From positions 124,001 through 188,000 of the forward strand of contig CP065367.1 in the NCBI GenBank assembly GCA_023206055.1: a stretch of 64,000 nt of DNA. Direction: 5' to 3'. The notes beneath the pieces are model-generated. The model did no database searches, had not been told where the DNA came from, and worked only from the letters and a program-made list of their open reading frames with translations. How positions within the stretch are numbered: the first letter of the stretch is position 1; the number at the start of each line of letters is the position of its first letter. Positions 51,382 to 60,341 of the stretch are shown piece by piece. The position numbers were made by a program, and so were the translations under genes. Source of the stretch: Vibrio cyclitrophicus. GTDB taxonomy: Bacteria; Pseudomonadota; Gammaproteobacteria; Enterobacterales; Vibrionaceae.

Positions 51382-54300
51382 ATGAAAAAAAACTTAATTG
51401 CGCTGGCTATCATATCCGCGGCTCTTTCCGGGTGTAATGACGATTCCCCTAATTACAATGAGACCCCTGATATTGTTCCACCAACGGATATCCTTCCGCC
51501 GACAGACATTATTCCACCAACGGATATCCTTCCGCCGACAGACATTATTCCACCAACAGATATTATCCCCCCGATAACTTACATCGGTTCACTGTTGTCG
51601 AGCGGGGCGTTTGTGTCTGGAGATGTGTACTGTGACGGCATTCATCTTGAAAACGGAACGTTCAATGTTAAACAAGGCGTAAGCTTTAGTTGTACATTGG
51701 GTCATCTTGTTCTGGGTGATTTCACTGCCCCTTTCCCTGAAGTTACAGAAAGCACGATTTCAAATGACGCACTTCATGCGGCATTTGAGTTGACAGAATT
51801 ACATGGAGACAACGTTACTAAAGTACTCGAATCAATTGATATTTGCGAGACTGAAAGTGCTATCTGTTTAAAAGAACTGGATGCTTTTGATATTGAAGAT
51901 GTGTTCTCGCAACTTGATGATCAAGATGCTATTGATGCGTACTTTTCATCGAAAGAAGAAGAGTCTACAGATGAAGTCGGTAAGGCTCCTAGTTCACACG
52001 TAGACACAACTGTTGTTCCTGCGGTTGATCCTAATGCGGACAATAACCTTAACGCTGGTTTTGTTTCTGCGGACGCAGAGTCTACCTATGCTTATAAGCC
52101 AACTGTAGAAGGTAAGGTGTTAACTCGCAGTAAGCTTACTGACGCTAATGGTACAGCGATTTCTGGGATCAGCTTCTTTTCGGCTAACGCGACGGGCGTG
52201 ACGGATGAAGAGGGAATCTTTGAGTACCTGTGGGGCGACAGAATCGTTTTTGGTATTGATACGTTTGAGTTTGGCTCCATTACGGGTAATCAGATTGCTT
52301 ATAAATTGTCTGACGTGACCAATAATGTAGTTGAGAAAGCGAATATCCAGTCATTACTAGAGCGCTACGCGGTTGATCATGTAAGTCATTATGAGATATC
52401 TGAAGAAGTTCAAGATACCTTTTCAAAGTACCCTAACGTTATAAATGAACTGATAAACCTAAACCTGCCAAATGGGGGACTGATAGAAGGTACAGACTTC
52501 GAACTTCCTAATGAGTTTGTTGGTCAGTTTAGCCAAGGGTTAACGGCAGTAATCGATGAGCAGCTGCGTCAAACACCTCTGTTTATGGATTATGTTCGTC
52601 AACCTGCCGTTTTATCTATGGATTCTGGTCAGTATGTTACGGAGTCTCTGCAGCAAATCTTCCACAACGTCACCACATTCCATGTTTTCAATGACAATGG
52701 TAGTTTTTACGGTGCGACGGGGTATACCCGTGGTATGCGAGCTCTGAACATATCGAACAGAGCATTCCCTGTGATGATGCCAAGAACTGATAAAAACCGT
52801 GAGCTTTATTTTGGCGAGCAACAGGCCTGGACTCGTGAAGGCAAGCCTTACATCGCGCAACACCCAAGTATCTCGATGCCTCAGGTTCCTTTAGTCTCTG
52901 GCGACAACGCAACTTATGGTTTTCCATTCGTTACTGCAGGCGAGATAGGCAAAGGTAAAGTCGTGTTCATGGGCAATGGCTTATATCCAAGTATTCTGTC
53001 ATGCCCAGAGAATTATTGGGCCAATCGCACATTGCATATCGATACCAATAAACAACAATGCACTGTTTCGACTTTCGAAAACCTACAGCATGATGACCAA
53101 GGCAGCATGAGGTTGTTTTTCTCGAACTTGTTTGAGTGGTTCAATAATGGCTTGCCTATTGCTGGGATGAATGCAGTTACCAATATTGACCAAGCTTATT
53201 CGGCTTATCACCACTCCACAATGGGTAAGCAGTACACTTTTTTTGTGAGTCCGCAGTATGGTTTTGCATCAGTGGAAAAGCGTGGTTCAGGTGAGTTTGA
53301 TGATTTGGATGCGCGCACTACGCCGATTTTGATCCTTCAAGCATATCCACCTAAGTTGGTTCAAGATGGCATGACTAACCAGTTTGTTGCTGACTTGGAT
53401 AGCCCGAACTTAAACCAAGACGATATTACGGCTCTTATTAACTATGTTAATGAGGGTGGCAATATCTTATTTATGGATGCGATTCAAACGACTAACCCTG
53501 AACCTATTGGTCGCTTGGCGGATGCCGCAGGTGTCTCTCTTGGTGGTGAAAACGTTACGCCGACAAACCAAGCTTTCTGCGGTAGCTCTTATTACTGCCA
53601 AGCACCGTACCCTAATCTTCACGTGAAGAGTGAAAAGGATATGGTGGTGCTAGAGCGTTTTCAAGATAACCAAGGAGAGCCCCCATTCACGGTCAATCAA
53701 GATGGTACGGTTGAGTGGATCAAAGATGAGTCGAAGATTAAGTTTGAAATCCCGACTTATGAGGTTACTAAGTTAGACGCCGAAGGGAAACCAGTGCTTG
53801 ATGCAGCTGGTGTTCCAGTAATGGAGACAAAATCCGCACGTATCTTTGTTGAATCGGCAGAAGAGCGTGAAGCGGCGATCAAAGAACTGCAATCTGCTTT
53901 TGCTGGAACTGCTCTTTGTACAAACGATTATGAATACGAATTTAACTGTATAGAGACTCGTTCTGGAGACGGTGTTACTGTTCGTGGTGCTTATCATCGC
54001 GCAGACTTTGATCGCTATGAAGTGAGTGAAGCTGTTGTTGGTAGCATGGTTAAAGCCGCGAAGTTGGGCACTAACTTCACGGCGCTTTATGAGCATGAAA
54101 TCTACTATCGTACGAAAGGTACTCAAGGCAAGCGCCTGTCTAACAGCGAATTGAATCAAGCTTTCGATAATCTGTCAGTTTGGATGTGGAACGACAACGC
54201 TTATCGCTTTGAAAGTGAGATACAAGATGAACTAGGCTTTAAACAGGCTGTTCAATTCTTAAATTGTTATACCGATGGCCAACATCAAACAGATACAGTA

Positions 54301-55848
54301 GAAGCACAATGTCCTGTTGATCTTAAAGCTTCTTTGGTAGCCAATAACATGATCTATGGTGAAGGTGACTTAGTGGGGCAGTTAAACCCTAGTTACCCGT
54401 TGAACTATATGGAAAAGCCACTGACTCGTATCATGTTGGGGCGCTCATTCTGGGATCATGAAATCGTTGTCGATACCACAATGTATCCGGGTCGAACCTC
54501 GGGAGCACCTTCGTCGAGTTCGGTTCTTATCCAAACAGATGGCAAGGGCGTCACGTATTCGGCAGGTAACAACCAATCGACTGGTTTATGGGCGCCTCAA
54601 TTGCAAGAAGTAACCATTCAAGATGGCGTGGCAGCTACGATTACCGTGATGATGGCGGATGACCTAACCGGTAAGCCGAATCACGAAACGAGTTTGAAAC
54701 GCCCTCCACGTATGCAAACCAGCTATGACTACAATGGTTCTAGCTTAAATTTCAAAGCGCCTTATGGTGGCTTGATTTACATTCAACCGAAAGTAAAAGA
54801 GCTTGGTGAAGTCTCGTTTAGCATTGATGGCGCATTAAAAGCGGCTTGGTGGAAAGAGGGAGAGTGGATTAACTCTATTCAATCGGTAGACGCCCCTATT
54901 GCGGAAGTCGACACGGGCTCATTTATTTATACGACCCCAATCAGGAATCTAGAATCCGCTGATTTGAACCAATTCGCAACAGATATGAATCGATTCGCTG
55001 ACGCTGCAAGTGACTTCTACGGACGTGATGGCAAACAAAGCGATGGTTTACACCGTAGGTTCACTTATCCAGAACTAAAGGCGTTCCGTCATCGTTTTGT
55101 GAATGACGTGCAAATATCGATAGGCTCTGCTCACTCTGGTTACCCAGTGATGAATTCGAGTTTTAATGCAAACCGCACCTACATTCCAACTAACCCTTTG
55201 AATGATTGGCTATTGTGGCATGAAGTTGGTCATAACTTAGCATCTGCGCCGTTCTCAGCAGCGGGCAGTACAGAAGTGACCAATAACCTTCTTGCGTTGT
55301 ATATGCAGGAGTTAGATGGTCGCAATGCAAACCCTGAAATGGATCGCATAAAATCGGATATTAAGAAGGCACCAAAATGGCTAGAGCAAAACGATAGACA
55401 CGCTTGGTCACATGGTGATGCTGGTTTGCGTCTAGTTATGTTCGGGCAACTGAAAATCTGGGCAAAATCGAACTTTGCTATTGATGATTGGTATGGTCGT
55501 GGGGCGAGCCAATCTTTGGTTTACGGTGATGATGAAGGTTGGAATATGTTCAAGCTTATGCATCGCAAAGCGCGAGGCGATAGCGAAGGTGACTCGAATA
55601 CGAACTATTGTAGTGCTAGCGAAACTGGGCTTTCTGGTGGAGACCTAATGATGGTGTGTGCTTCTTATGTTTCGAACTATGACTTAAGTGACTTCTTTGT
55701 AGCTTGGAACGTGGGTGAAACCTCAATGACTAATGCTGATGATTCAAAGTCTTACAGTGGAGGCATCAGCGAGAAAGGTCGTAGTTTAGTAGAGCAATTA
55801 AACTTGCCGAAACCAAAGGATAGTCCTTTGAAGGTCGACTCTATCTAA
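51382..55848 (+). CDS. acfD: AcfD/SslE-type M60-family metalloprotease lipoprotein
   Basis: Lipoprotein of 1488 residues with lipobox LSGC (C18). Next come Pro-Pro-Thr-Asp repeats (residues about 32-62) that act as a linker, then a large N-terminal region. The C-terminal peptidase domain carries the zinc motif HEVGH (H1280-H1284) in LLWHEVGHNLASAPF. AcfD of V. cholerae and SslE/YghJ of E. coli have the same layout; SslE is a mucin-degrading protease secreted through the type II system. A role in degrading host or environmental glycoprotein is likely. The ATG at 51382 has no strong ribosome site but is fixed by the signal peptide. A terminator follows. Confidence 0.93.
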   Translation: MKKNLIALAIISAALSGCNDDSPNYNETPDIVPPTDILPPTDIIPPTDILPPTDIIPPTDIIPPITYIGSLLSSGAFVSGDVYCDGIHLENGTFNVKQGVSFSCTLGHLVLGDFTAPFPEVTESTISNDALHAAFELTELHGDNVTKVLESIDICETESAICLKELDAFDIEDVFSQLDDQDAIDAYFSSKEEESTDEVGKAPSSHVDTTVVPAVDPNADNNLNAGFVSADAESTYAYKPTVEGKVLTRSKLTDANGTAISGISFFSANATGVTDEEGIFEYLWGDRIVFGIDTFEFGSITGNQIAYKLSDVTNNVVEKANIQSLLERYAVDHVSHYEISEEVQDTFSKYPNVINELINLNLPNGGLIEGTDFELPNEFVGQFSQGLTAVIDEQLRQTPLFMDYVRQPAVLSMDSGQYVTESLQQIFHNVTTFHVFNDNGSFYGATGYTRGMRALNISNRAFPVMMPRTDKNRELYFGEQQAWTREGKPYIAQHPSISMPQVPLVSGDNATYGFPFVTAGEIGKGKVVFMGNGLYPSILSCPENYWANRTLHIDTNKQQCTVSTFENLQHDDQGSMRLFFSNLFEWFNNGLPIAGMNAVTNIDQAYSAYHHSTMGKQYTFFVSPQYGFASVEKRGSGEFDDLDARTTPILILQAYPPKLVQDGMTNQFVADLDSPNLNQDDITALINYVNEGGNILFMDAIQTTNPEPIGRLADAAGVSLGGENVTPTNQAFCGSSYYCQAPYPNLHVKSEKDMVVLERFQDNQGEPPFTVNQDGTVEWIKDESKIKFEIPTYEVTKLDAEGKPVLDAAGVPVMETKSARIFVESAEEREAAIKELQSAFAGTALCTNDYEYEFNCIETRSGDGVTVRGAYHRADFDRYEVSEAVVGSMVKAAKLGTNFTALYEHEIYYRTKGTQGKRLSNSELNQAFDNLSVWMWNDNAYRFESEIQDELGFKQAVQFLNCYTDGQHQTDTVEAQCPVDLKASLVANNMIYGEGDLVGQLNPSYPLNYMEKPLTRIMLGRSFWDHEIVVDTTMYPGRTSGAPSSSSVLIQTDGKGVTYSAGNNQSTGLWAPQLQEVTIQDGVAATITVMMADDLTGKPNHETSLKRPPRMQTSYDYNGSSLNFKAPYGGLIYIQPKVKELGEVSFSIDGALKAAWWKEGEWINSIQSVDAPIAEVDTGSFIYTTPIRNLESADLNQFATDMNRFADAASDFYGRDGKQSDGLHRRFTYPELKAFRHRFVNDVQISIGSAHSGYPVMNSSFNANRTYIPTNPLNDWLLWHEVGHNLASAPFSAAGSTEVTNNLLALYMQELDGRNANPEMDRIKSDIKKAPKWLEQNDRHAWSHGDAGLRLVMFGQLKIWAKSNFAIDDWYGRGASQSLVYGDDEGWNMFKLMHRKARGDSEGDSNTNYCSASETGLSGGDLMMVCASYVSNYDLSDFFVAWNVGETSMTNADDSKSYSGGISEKGRSLVEQLNLPKPKDSPLKVDSI
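51476..51565 (+). repeat. 36-bp direct repeat encoding the proline-rich linker of the AcfD-like protein
   Basis: Two identical 36-base copies (51476-51511 and 51512-51547) plus a half copy encode alternating ILPPTD and IIPPTD units. The perfect identity of the two copies suggests recent expansion, which could vary linker length between strains. Confidence 0.88.
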
Positions 55849-55887
55849 CAGGGACAACAATTGTTTAAACTGCTTATTACTTGAATC

Positions 55888-55920
55888 AAACGCCACACTT
55901 CACTTTAGTGTGGCGTTTTT
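55888..55920 (+). terminator. Terminator after the AcfD-like gene
   Basis: Twelve-bp stem aaacgccacact / agtgtggcgttt with a seven-base loop and a T-run. Confidence 0.9.
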
Positions 55921-55991
55921 ACAGCCATAAAAGAGATCTATGCGAAAAAGCAGGTTAAACTGTTCGCATCATAATTCTAAAGGATGGTGCC

Positions 55992-56315
55992 ATGTACCAC
56001 GGTCATATCTATTTCCCTCTGCGCTTTGCAGAGCAGGCAGAAACACTGCGTCAGAAAATTCTATCGGAACGCAAAGATGTGTTAGAGACTTTCCCATTAA
56101 TACAGCGTTTGGTTGGCCCACATAAGATGCCGATGTTTGAGATTCACTTTGCAAACAAAGAGTCGGGTATTGTCGAATGGCTTGAGCAAGAACGTGGCGA
56201 TATGTCGGTGCTTATTCACCCGGTAACTGGCGGTGAAGAAACTTTGGATCACACAGTACGCGCGATTTGGCTTGGTCGTGAGTTAGGTGTGTTTGAAGAG
56301 ACACTAAGTAGCTAA
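55992..56315 (+). CDS. DOPA 4,5-dioxygenase family protein
   Basis: Small 107-residue protein with the DOPA_dioxygen domain. YHGHIYF is the metal-binding opening, FPLIQRLVGPHKMPMFEIHF follows, and the closing motif is LIHPVTGGEETLDHTVRAIWLG with two conserved histidines. Plant and fungal members cleave L-DOPA extradiol-fashion; bacterial members have no firm role. The ATG follows aaagga. A loose hairpin (cccgacag with ctgtcggg) lies downstream at 56327-56379. Confidence 0.9.
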   Translation: MYHGHIYFPLRFAEQAETLRQKILSERKDVLETFPLIQRLVGPHKMPMFEIHFANKESGIVEWLEQERGDMSVLIHPVTGGEETLDHTVRAIWLGRELGVFEETLSS

Positions 56316-56423
56316 TTTAATTCGCGCCCGACAGTTTTTAGCTAATCAACGTTCTTAATAAACATAGCTGCTGTCGGGTGTATCAAAGCTCACTAATTTT
56401 CGAACCATTTCCTTCTTAAATAC

Positions 56424-56576
56424 CTAGCTTCTCCAGCTATTCCCTAGTAACAAAGATACCGCTACCGACACACCTAAAGCGATTAAGATATTGGGTAAGT
56501 AAAGCCCCCAAATTGCGACACAAACCGCCACGGTTACCACTGCCCACAATAGTGTTTCTAAAATCCAAGTGCCCAT
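56424..56576 (-). CDS. Small membrane protein, 50 residues
   Basis: An aggag ribosome site sits seven bases before the ATG at 56576. The product has two hydrophobic stretches separated by a short turn with Leu-Pro-Asn (TWILETLLWAVVTVAVCVAIWG and ILIALGVSVAVSLLLG), so it is a predicted two-helix hairpin protein with a short basic tail. No family is recognised. It lies just upstream of the histidine kinase stop codon and is in the same direction, so it could be a small accessory of the two-component locus or unrelated. Confidence 0.6.
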   Translation of the reverse strand: MGTWILETLLWAVVTVAVCVAIWGLYLPNILIALGVSVAVSLLLGNSWRS

Positions 56577-56663
56577 AACATAACTCCTAACTAGATTGTG
56601 CGACTAGCATAACCAAGCCAAGGTAAACTTTTGGTCACCATCAATTAAACATCTAGAAAACCG

Positions 56664-57956
56664 CTACAGTATGACTTTAACGATGAACTCATTGTTGTTG
56701 GTTTTATGAGTAAACTGCCAACCTTGGTTCTGACAAACGCGTTCAATGAGTTCTAGGCCGATACCAAAAGAGGTTTGTTGTTCAGAGTCGTTTGCTAAGT
56801 TTTGATCTTCCAAGCGGTTGGTTACCTCAAACTGAGCTTGTGACAGGCTGATATGGATCCCTCCGTTGCCGCCGTGCTGGAAAGCATTTCGGACTAAGTT
56901 GGTGAGCACAACTTCAGTGAGTTCTCGGGGAAGGTTATGTTTTTCTTGAACAACCTTGATTTGAATATCGACGTCTTTGTTTTTCAAAAGGTAACGTTGG
57001 CTTTCAATAATGCTGTCGAGTAGGGGAGCGATCTTGATTTGCTCATAGTTGGTTTCCATCTCGTTATTGCGGCTCATCCATAGCAGAGTCGTCACCAAGG
57101 TTTTCATGTTGGTGGCTGAGCGTTGGATTCTTGCGACCGCACGTTGACCACTGTTAGGAATGCTTTCAGACAAGCGAACCAACATATCGCCACTGGCTGA
57201 AATGGTGGCAATTGGTGTTCTTAGTTCGTGGCTTGCAGTTTTTAAGAAGAAGCTTTCACGTTCATTGGCTTGACGTTCACCTTGTACGCTTTTAACCAGT
57301 TGTGACGCCAGTTGATCGATCTCTTTATATCGAAACTGAGTCAGCCTTTGGGTGTCATCCACATCCAGAGATTCAGACCATTTTGATAGCGTAATAATCG
57401 GTTTGGTGACTCGGTGTATCAAAAGGCGAATGATCAAGAACACCAAGAGTAATAGGGCGCCGATGGCAATGAAGGCATTGTTAATTTGGTTCACGGAATC
57501 GGGTGGGTTGAGCTCGAACAGATTCAAGTAGATCGCTTCATCGTACTCAGAAATGATGTACAAGGCTTCGTCTTTACCAGAAACTTGATGCTTGGCGGCA
57601 TAGAGGTATTGCCCTGACTCATTGTTAGGCGAAGGTTGGTAATGATCATAAATAGCGTCGTTATCAAACGTATTCCAATCAAAGGCTTGTTGAAATTTAG
57701 CGGGCAGTTCCGAATAGGTTAGAAAGGCTTGGAATGTCGGGTTTTTATAGTCTGGTAATTGCCCTGTTTCGATGTAACGTTGCTCTGCGACTTCCAATTC
57801 ATACAAGAATCCATATTTTGCCGATTCATTAAGGCCAATGTGGTAGCTCTGTGAAACCATCAAACTGTAGATGGCAGTCAGTAGCACGACGATGCCAAAT
57901 AAATAGAGGTAGATGTCGCGCTTTATACTGACTCGATTCATGTTCGCGTGTTTCAT
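56664..57956 (-). CDS. Sensor histidine kinase
   Basis: Membrane-bound kinase of 430 residues. Membrane segments near 15-35 and 165-185 bracket a periplasmic sensor of about 130 residues rich in Tyr and Asn. A HAMP-like segment precedes the dimerisation domain with phospho-acceptor H243 in TASHELRTPIATI. The HATPase domain has NLVRNAFQHGG and a short G-box (GIGLELI). The kinase start codon overlaps the response regulator stop (ATGA), so the two are coupled. The signal is unknown. Neighbouring genes suggest membrane-lipid stress or an amphiphilic drug. Confidence 0.92.
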   Translation of the reverse strand: MKHANMNRVSIKRDIYLYLFGIVVLLTAIYSLMVSQSYHIGLNESAKYGFLYELEVAEQRYIETGQLPDYKNPTFQAFLTYSELPAKFQQAFDWNTFDNDAIYDHYQPSPNNESGQYLYAAKHQVSGKDEALYIISEYDEAIYLNLFELNPPDSVNQINNAFIAIGALLLLVFLIIRLLIHRVTKPIITLSKWSESLDVDDTQRLTQFRYKEIDQLASQLVKSVQGERQANERESFFLKTASHELRTPIATISASGDMLVRLSESIPNSGQRAVARIQRSATNMKTLVTTLLWMSRNNEMETNYEQIKIAPLLDSIIESQRYLLKNKDVDIQIKVVQEKHNLPRELTEVVLTNLVRNAFQHGGNGGIHISLSQAQFEVTNRLEDQNLANDSEQQTSFGIGLELIERVCQNQGWQFTHKTNNNEFIVKVIL

Positions 57957-58627
57957 GATGGTTCCTCATGCAAGACAACACCAATGCCATGAACCGTGTG
58001 GATTAACTTTGAGTCAAAGGGGGCATCGACTACTTGTCGAAGCTTAAACAAATGCGCTTTCATACTATCCGAACTTGGCATTTCATCTTCCCATGCTTCT
58101 TCAAGCTTGGCTTTACTCACCACGTTAGGGGTGTTTCGCACTAACATCACGAGCATTCGCCAACATACCGGAGAGAGCTTCAATAGCTTGCCGTCTCTAT
58201 GGACTTGGTGCTTATCTAAGTCCAGTTTGAGATCTGCGACAGACAGAGACGTCACCGAACCTTGAGAGCGACGTATCAGCGCCATGAGTCGTACTTTGAG
58301 TTCTTCCATCGCAAAAGGCTTCACTAGATAGTCATCCGAACCGACCTCGAATCCTGCGATTTTGTCTTCTAATGTGTCCCTTGCGGTTAACATCAGGATA
58401 GGAGTGGTAACACCTTGTTGGCGAAGAGATTGGCAGAGATCAAGCCCGTCCATTTTGGGCATGTTGATGTCCGTTAAGATGATGTCATAACGCCCCTCTA
58501 GAGCAAGATTGAGACCCGCACTGCCATTGTAAGCAAAATCGAATTCGAAACCGTCGAGTTCCATATAGTCTGCAATGGCTTCTGCTAAGTCACTGTCGTC
58601 TTCAATCAACAGGGCGTTAATGCTCAT
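57953..58627 (-). CDS. OmpR-family response regulator
   Basis: The 224-residue product has a receiver domain with phospho-acceptor D53 (ILTDINMPKMDG), the acidic pair at residues 10-11, and lysine K103 region LVKPFAMEEL. A C-terminal winged helix follows, ending HTVHGIGVVL. The ATG at 58627 has an aaggac site and places the receiver at residue 1; an upstream extension to 58735 has no leader and overlaps the desaturase gene. It probably controls its own operon and the divergent RND operon. Confidence 0.94.
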   Translation of the reverse strand: MSINALLIEDDSDLAEAIADYMELDGFEFDFAYNGSAGLNLALEGRYDIILTDINMPKMDGLDLCQSLRQQGVTTPILMLTARDTLEDKIAGFEVGSDDYLVKPFAMEELKVRLMALIRRSQGSVTSLSVADLKLDLDKHQVHRDGKLLKLSPVCWRMLVMLVRNTPNVVSKAKLEEAWEDEMPSSDSMKAHLFKLRQVVDAPFDSKLIHTVHGIGVVLHEEPS

Positions 58628-58635
58628 AAGTGTCC

Positions 58636-59547
58636 TTACTTTGTTTCTCGTTCTCTTTTCCAAGCCCAGGTAGGTGGCTGAATAAGAAGCTGTAGTCGGT
58701 AGTTCCAATTTGGCGCGTGCCATAATTGTTGGCACAGTTTAACGTAGCCATGGAAATATACCTTAAATGGGTTCACAGAGTTGATTCTCGGGAACACGCC
58801 ATATCTGACTTCTTCCTCTTCTTTGGCGAAGGTGCCGAACATACGATCCCAAATGATAAAGATCCCAGCGTAGTTCTTATCAAGATACTGTTTGTTGATC
58901 GCGTGATGCACTCTGTGGTGCGAAGGCGTATTGAAAACGGCTTCAACTGGACGAGGTAATCGCTTAACCGTTTCGGTGTGCAATAACGTTTGGTATAGCT
59001 GCACAAAGGTTTCACACATCAGCACCACAAACGGATTAAAGCCAAGCAGAATTAACGGCAAATGGAAAAAGAACGGGAAGAACCAATCCAAAGGTCCAAA
59101 CCGGTAAGCAACCGAAATATTAAAGTAAGGCGAGCTATGGTGAACCGAGTGCGTTCCCCATGCTAAACCGTTGCTGTGCAAGAATCGGTGCTCCCAGTAG
59201 TAAGCGAGATCGGCCAAGATCAAGCAACCCAGAATTGTCCAACCAGATATCGGTAGCTGAGTTAGGCTGAAATTCTCGTAGGCGTAAACAAACGTGCCCA
59301 CATAGGCTAACCCGACAAAGAAAAGGGTCACCAACAAGAAGAACAAGGTGACTAAGTTGGTCGCGCTGTCTCCCAACATATCCCAGCTGAGCTTTTTCTT
59401 AAAGGCATAGCGGATAAGCTCAAAGATAAACAGAGCCAGAGCAAGCAGTAGAAAATTATCATCTACCCAAGTTTCGGTAAGGATGATGCTCGTTTCTGAG
59501 AATTTTTGAGAGAGAAAATTCCCAATGCGATCCATAGTGAAATCCAT
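58636..59547 (-). CDS. Sterol desaturase / fatty acid hydroxylase superfamily protein
   Basis: Membrane di-iron oxygenase family of 303 residues with four to five membrane segments. The three histidine boxes are visible: HRFLH, HSVHHS and HHRVHHAIN. These bind two irons and catalyse oxygen-dependent hydroxylation or desaturation of lipids. The bacterial members of this subgroup have few defined substrates. The gene is eight bases upstream of the response regulator and follows the secreted hypothetical protein by eleven bases, so all four are likely one transcript. Linking this enzyme to a two-component system is unusual. Confidence 0.9.
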   Translation of the reverse strand: MDFTMDRIGNFLSQKFSETSIILTETWVDDNFLLLALALFIFELIRYAFKKKLSWDMLGDSATNLVTLFFLLVTLFFVGLAYVGTFVYAYENFSLTQLPISGWTILGCLILADLAYYWEHRFLHSNGLAWGTHSVHHSSPYFNISVAYRFGPLDWFFPFFFHLPLILLGFNPFVVLMCETFVQLYQTLLHTETVKRLPRPVEAVFNTPSHHRVHHAINKQYLDKNYAGIFIIWDRMFGTFAKEEEEVRYGVFPRINSVNPFKVYFHGYVKLCQQLWHAPNWNYRLQLLIQPPTWAWKRERETK

Positions 59548-59558
59548 AACTAAATCCT

Positions 59559-60161
59559 TTACTGGTTGTTCTTATAATAGACGTATAACTCGCTAGAATC
59601 TGGCAACCCATGCTGATTCAGCTGATGGTACTCAATGACCATATCCACTTCTTTTAAAATCGCGATACCTTCCCAAGCTTGTGCTAATTCCTGTTCAGTA
59701 TGTTCGCCTTTACCTAGTAGAAGCGTGCCTTTGGCTTTGTTTGGGATCTTAATTAAGGGCTTGTTTTTATTTGATTTTGATTGCTGAGTCGGGAAGCCAA
59801 TCGTGATTGTTGCTTCGCTGAAATCTAAGCTGATGTCTTGATAGATCACGATGACTTGTTGTTGTGCGCTCTCTTTTTCATTGGTTTCGAGGCTCTGATA
59901 GAAATCCACCCATAGGTTTGGCACGTTTTCTAAAGGAATTGTCTTACTCAAACCTTGCAGGTAAGTCGTGTTTGCGGTTGCCTGTGGTTTTACCTCTACG
60001 GGCTTACTTATTGATGACTGATTCTTTGAGGACTTGTTAGTTGATGACTCAGTTATTGGCTGATCCGTCGAAGCATCCGCAATCGCTGGCTGAATATGTA
60101 ATACCCCCCAGACAACACCAGTAATACCGACTGTCGTGAGTAGTGAAGCGAATAATTTCAT
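59559..60161 (-). CDS. Secreted hypothetical protein, first gene of the desaturase/two-component operon
   Basis: The 200-residue product has an N-terminal hydrophobic signal or anchor (FASLLTTVGITGVVWGVLHIQPA). A low-complexity Ser/Lys/Thr linker runs to about residue 60. A folded domain of about 140 residues follows, with LENVPNLWVDFYQSL and LLLGKGEHTEQELAQAWEGI. The C-terminal shape (strand-helix-strand ending SELYVYYKN) is reminiscent of GyrI-like or effector-binding domains, but I cannot prove it. An aaagga site precedes the ATG. It could be a periplasmic binding or sensing accessory for the kinase. Confidence 0.72.
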   Translation of the reverse strand: MKLFASLLTTVGITGVVWGVLHIQPAIADASTDQPITESSTNKSSKNQSSISKPVEVKPQATANTTYLQGLSKTIPLENVPNLWVDFYQSLETNEKESAQQQVIVIYQDISLDFSEATITIGFPTQQSKSNKNKPLIKIPNKAKGTLLLGKGEHTEQELAQAWEGIAILKEVDMVIEYHQLNQHGLPDSSELYVYYKNNQ

Positions 60162-60205
60162 GCTCTTTCCTTGTGTGTCATTTCTCTTATAAGGGACAGT
60201 AAAGG

Positions 60206-60227
60206 AGGTGAGGTAAACAAAAGGTAA
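60206..60227. promoter_or_regulatory. OmpR-type direct repeat between the divergent operons
   Basis: Two copies of aggtaa start at 60211 and 60222, exactly 11 bases apart, and a weaker aggtga copy begins at 60206. Eleven-base spacing of hexamers is the classical layout for tandem binding of OmpR/PhoB-type regulators. It is in the 141-base (or longer) divergent region, so one bound dimer could control both operons. Confidence 0.5.
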
Positions 60228-60341
60228 CCGATCTAGTGACTAAGAGAGTCTGTCGTCTAATTTGTTAATACAGCAATTTGGGACACTTTTTTCCATGTCG
60301 GATTGGTAATACTGACGCCATATTCATTTATGGGCTCAATA

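Noticed and set aside
60303..60341. TTG start giving a longer ABC-like protein
   Set aside because: No ribosome site, and the extra residues add nothing recognisable. An ATG at 60330 or 60342 is simpler.
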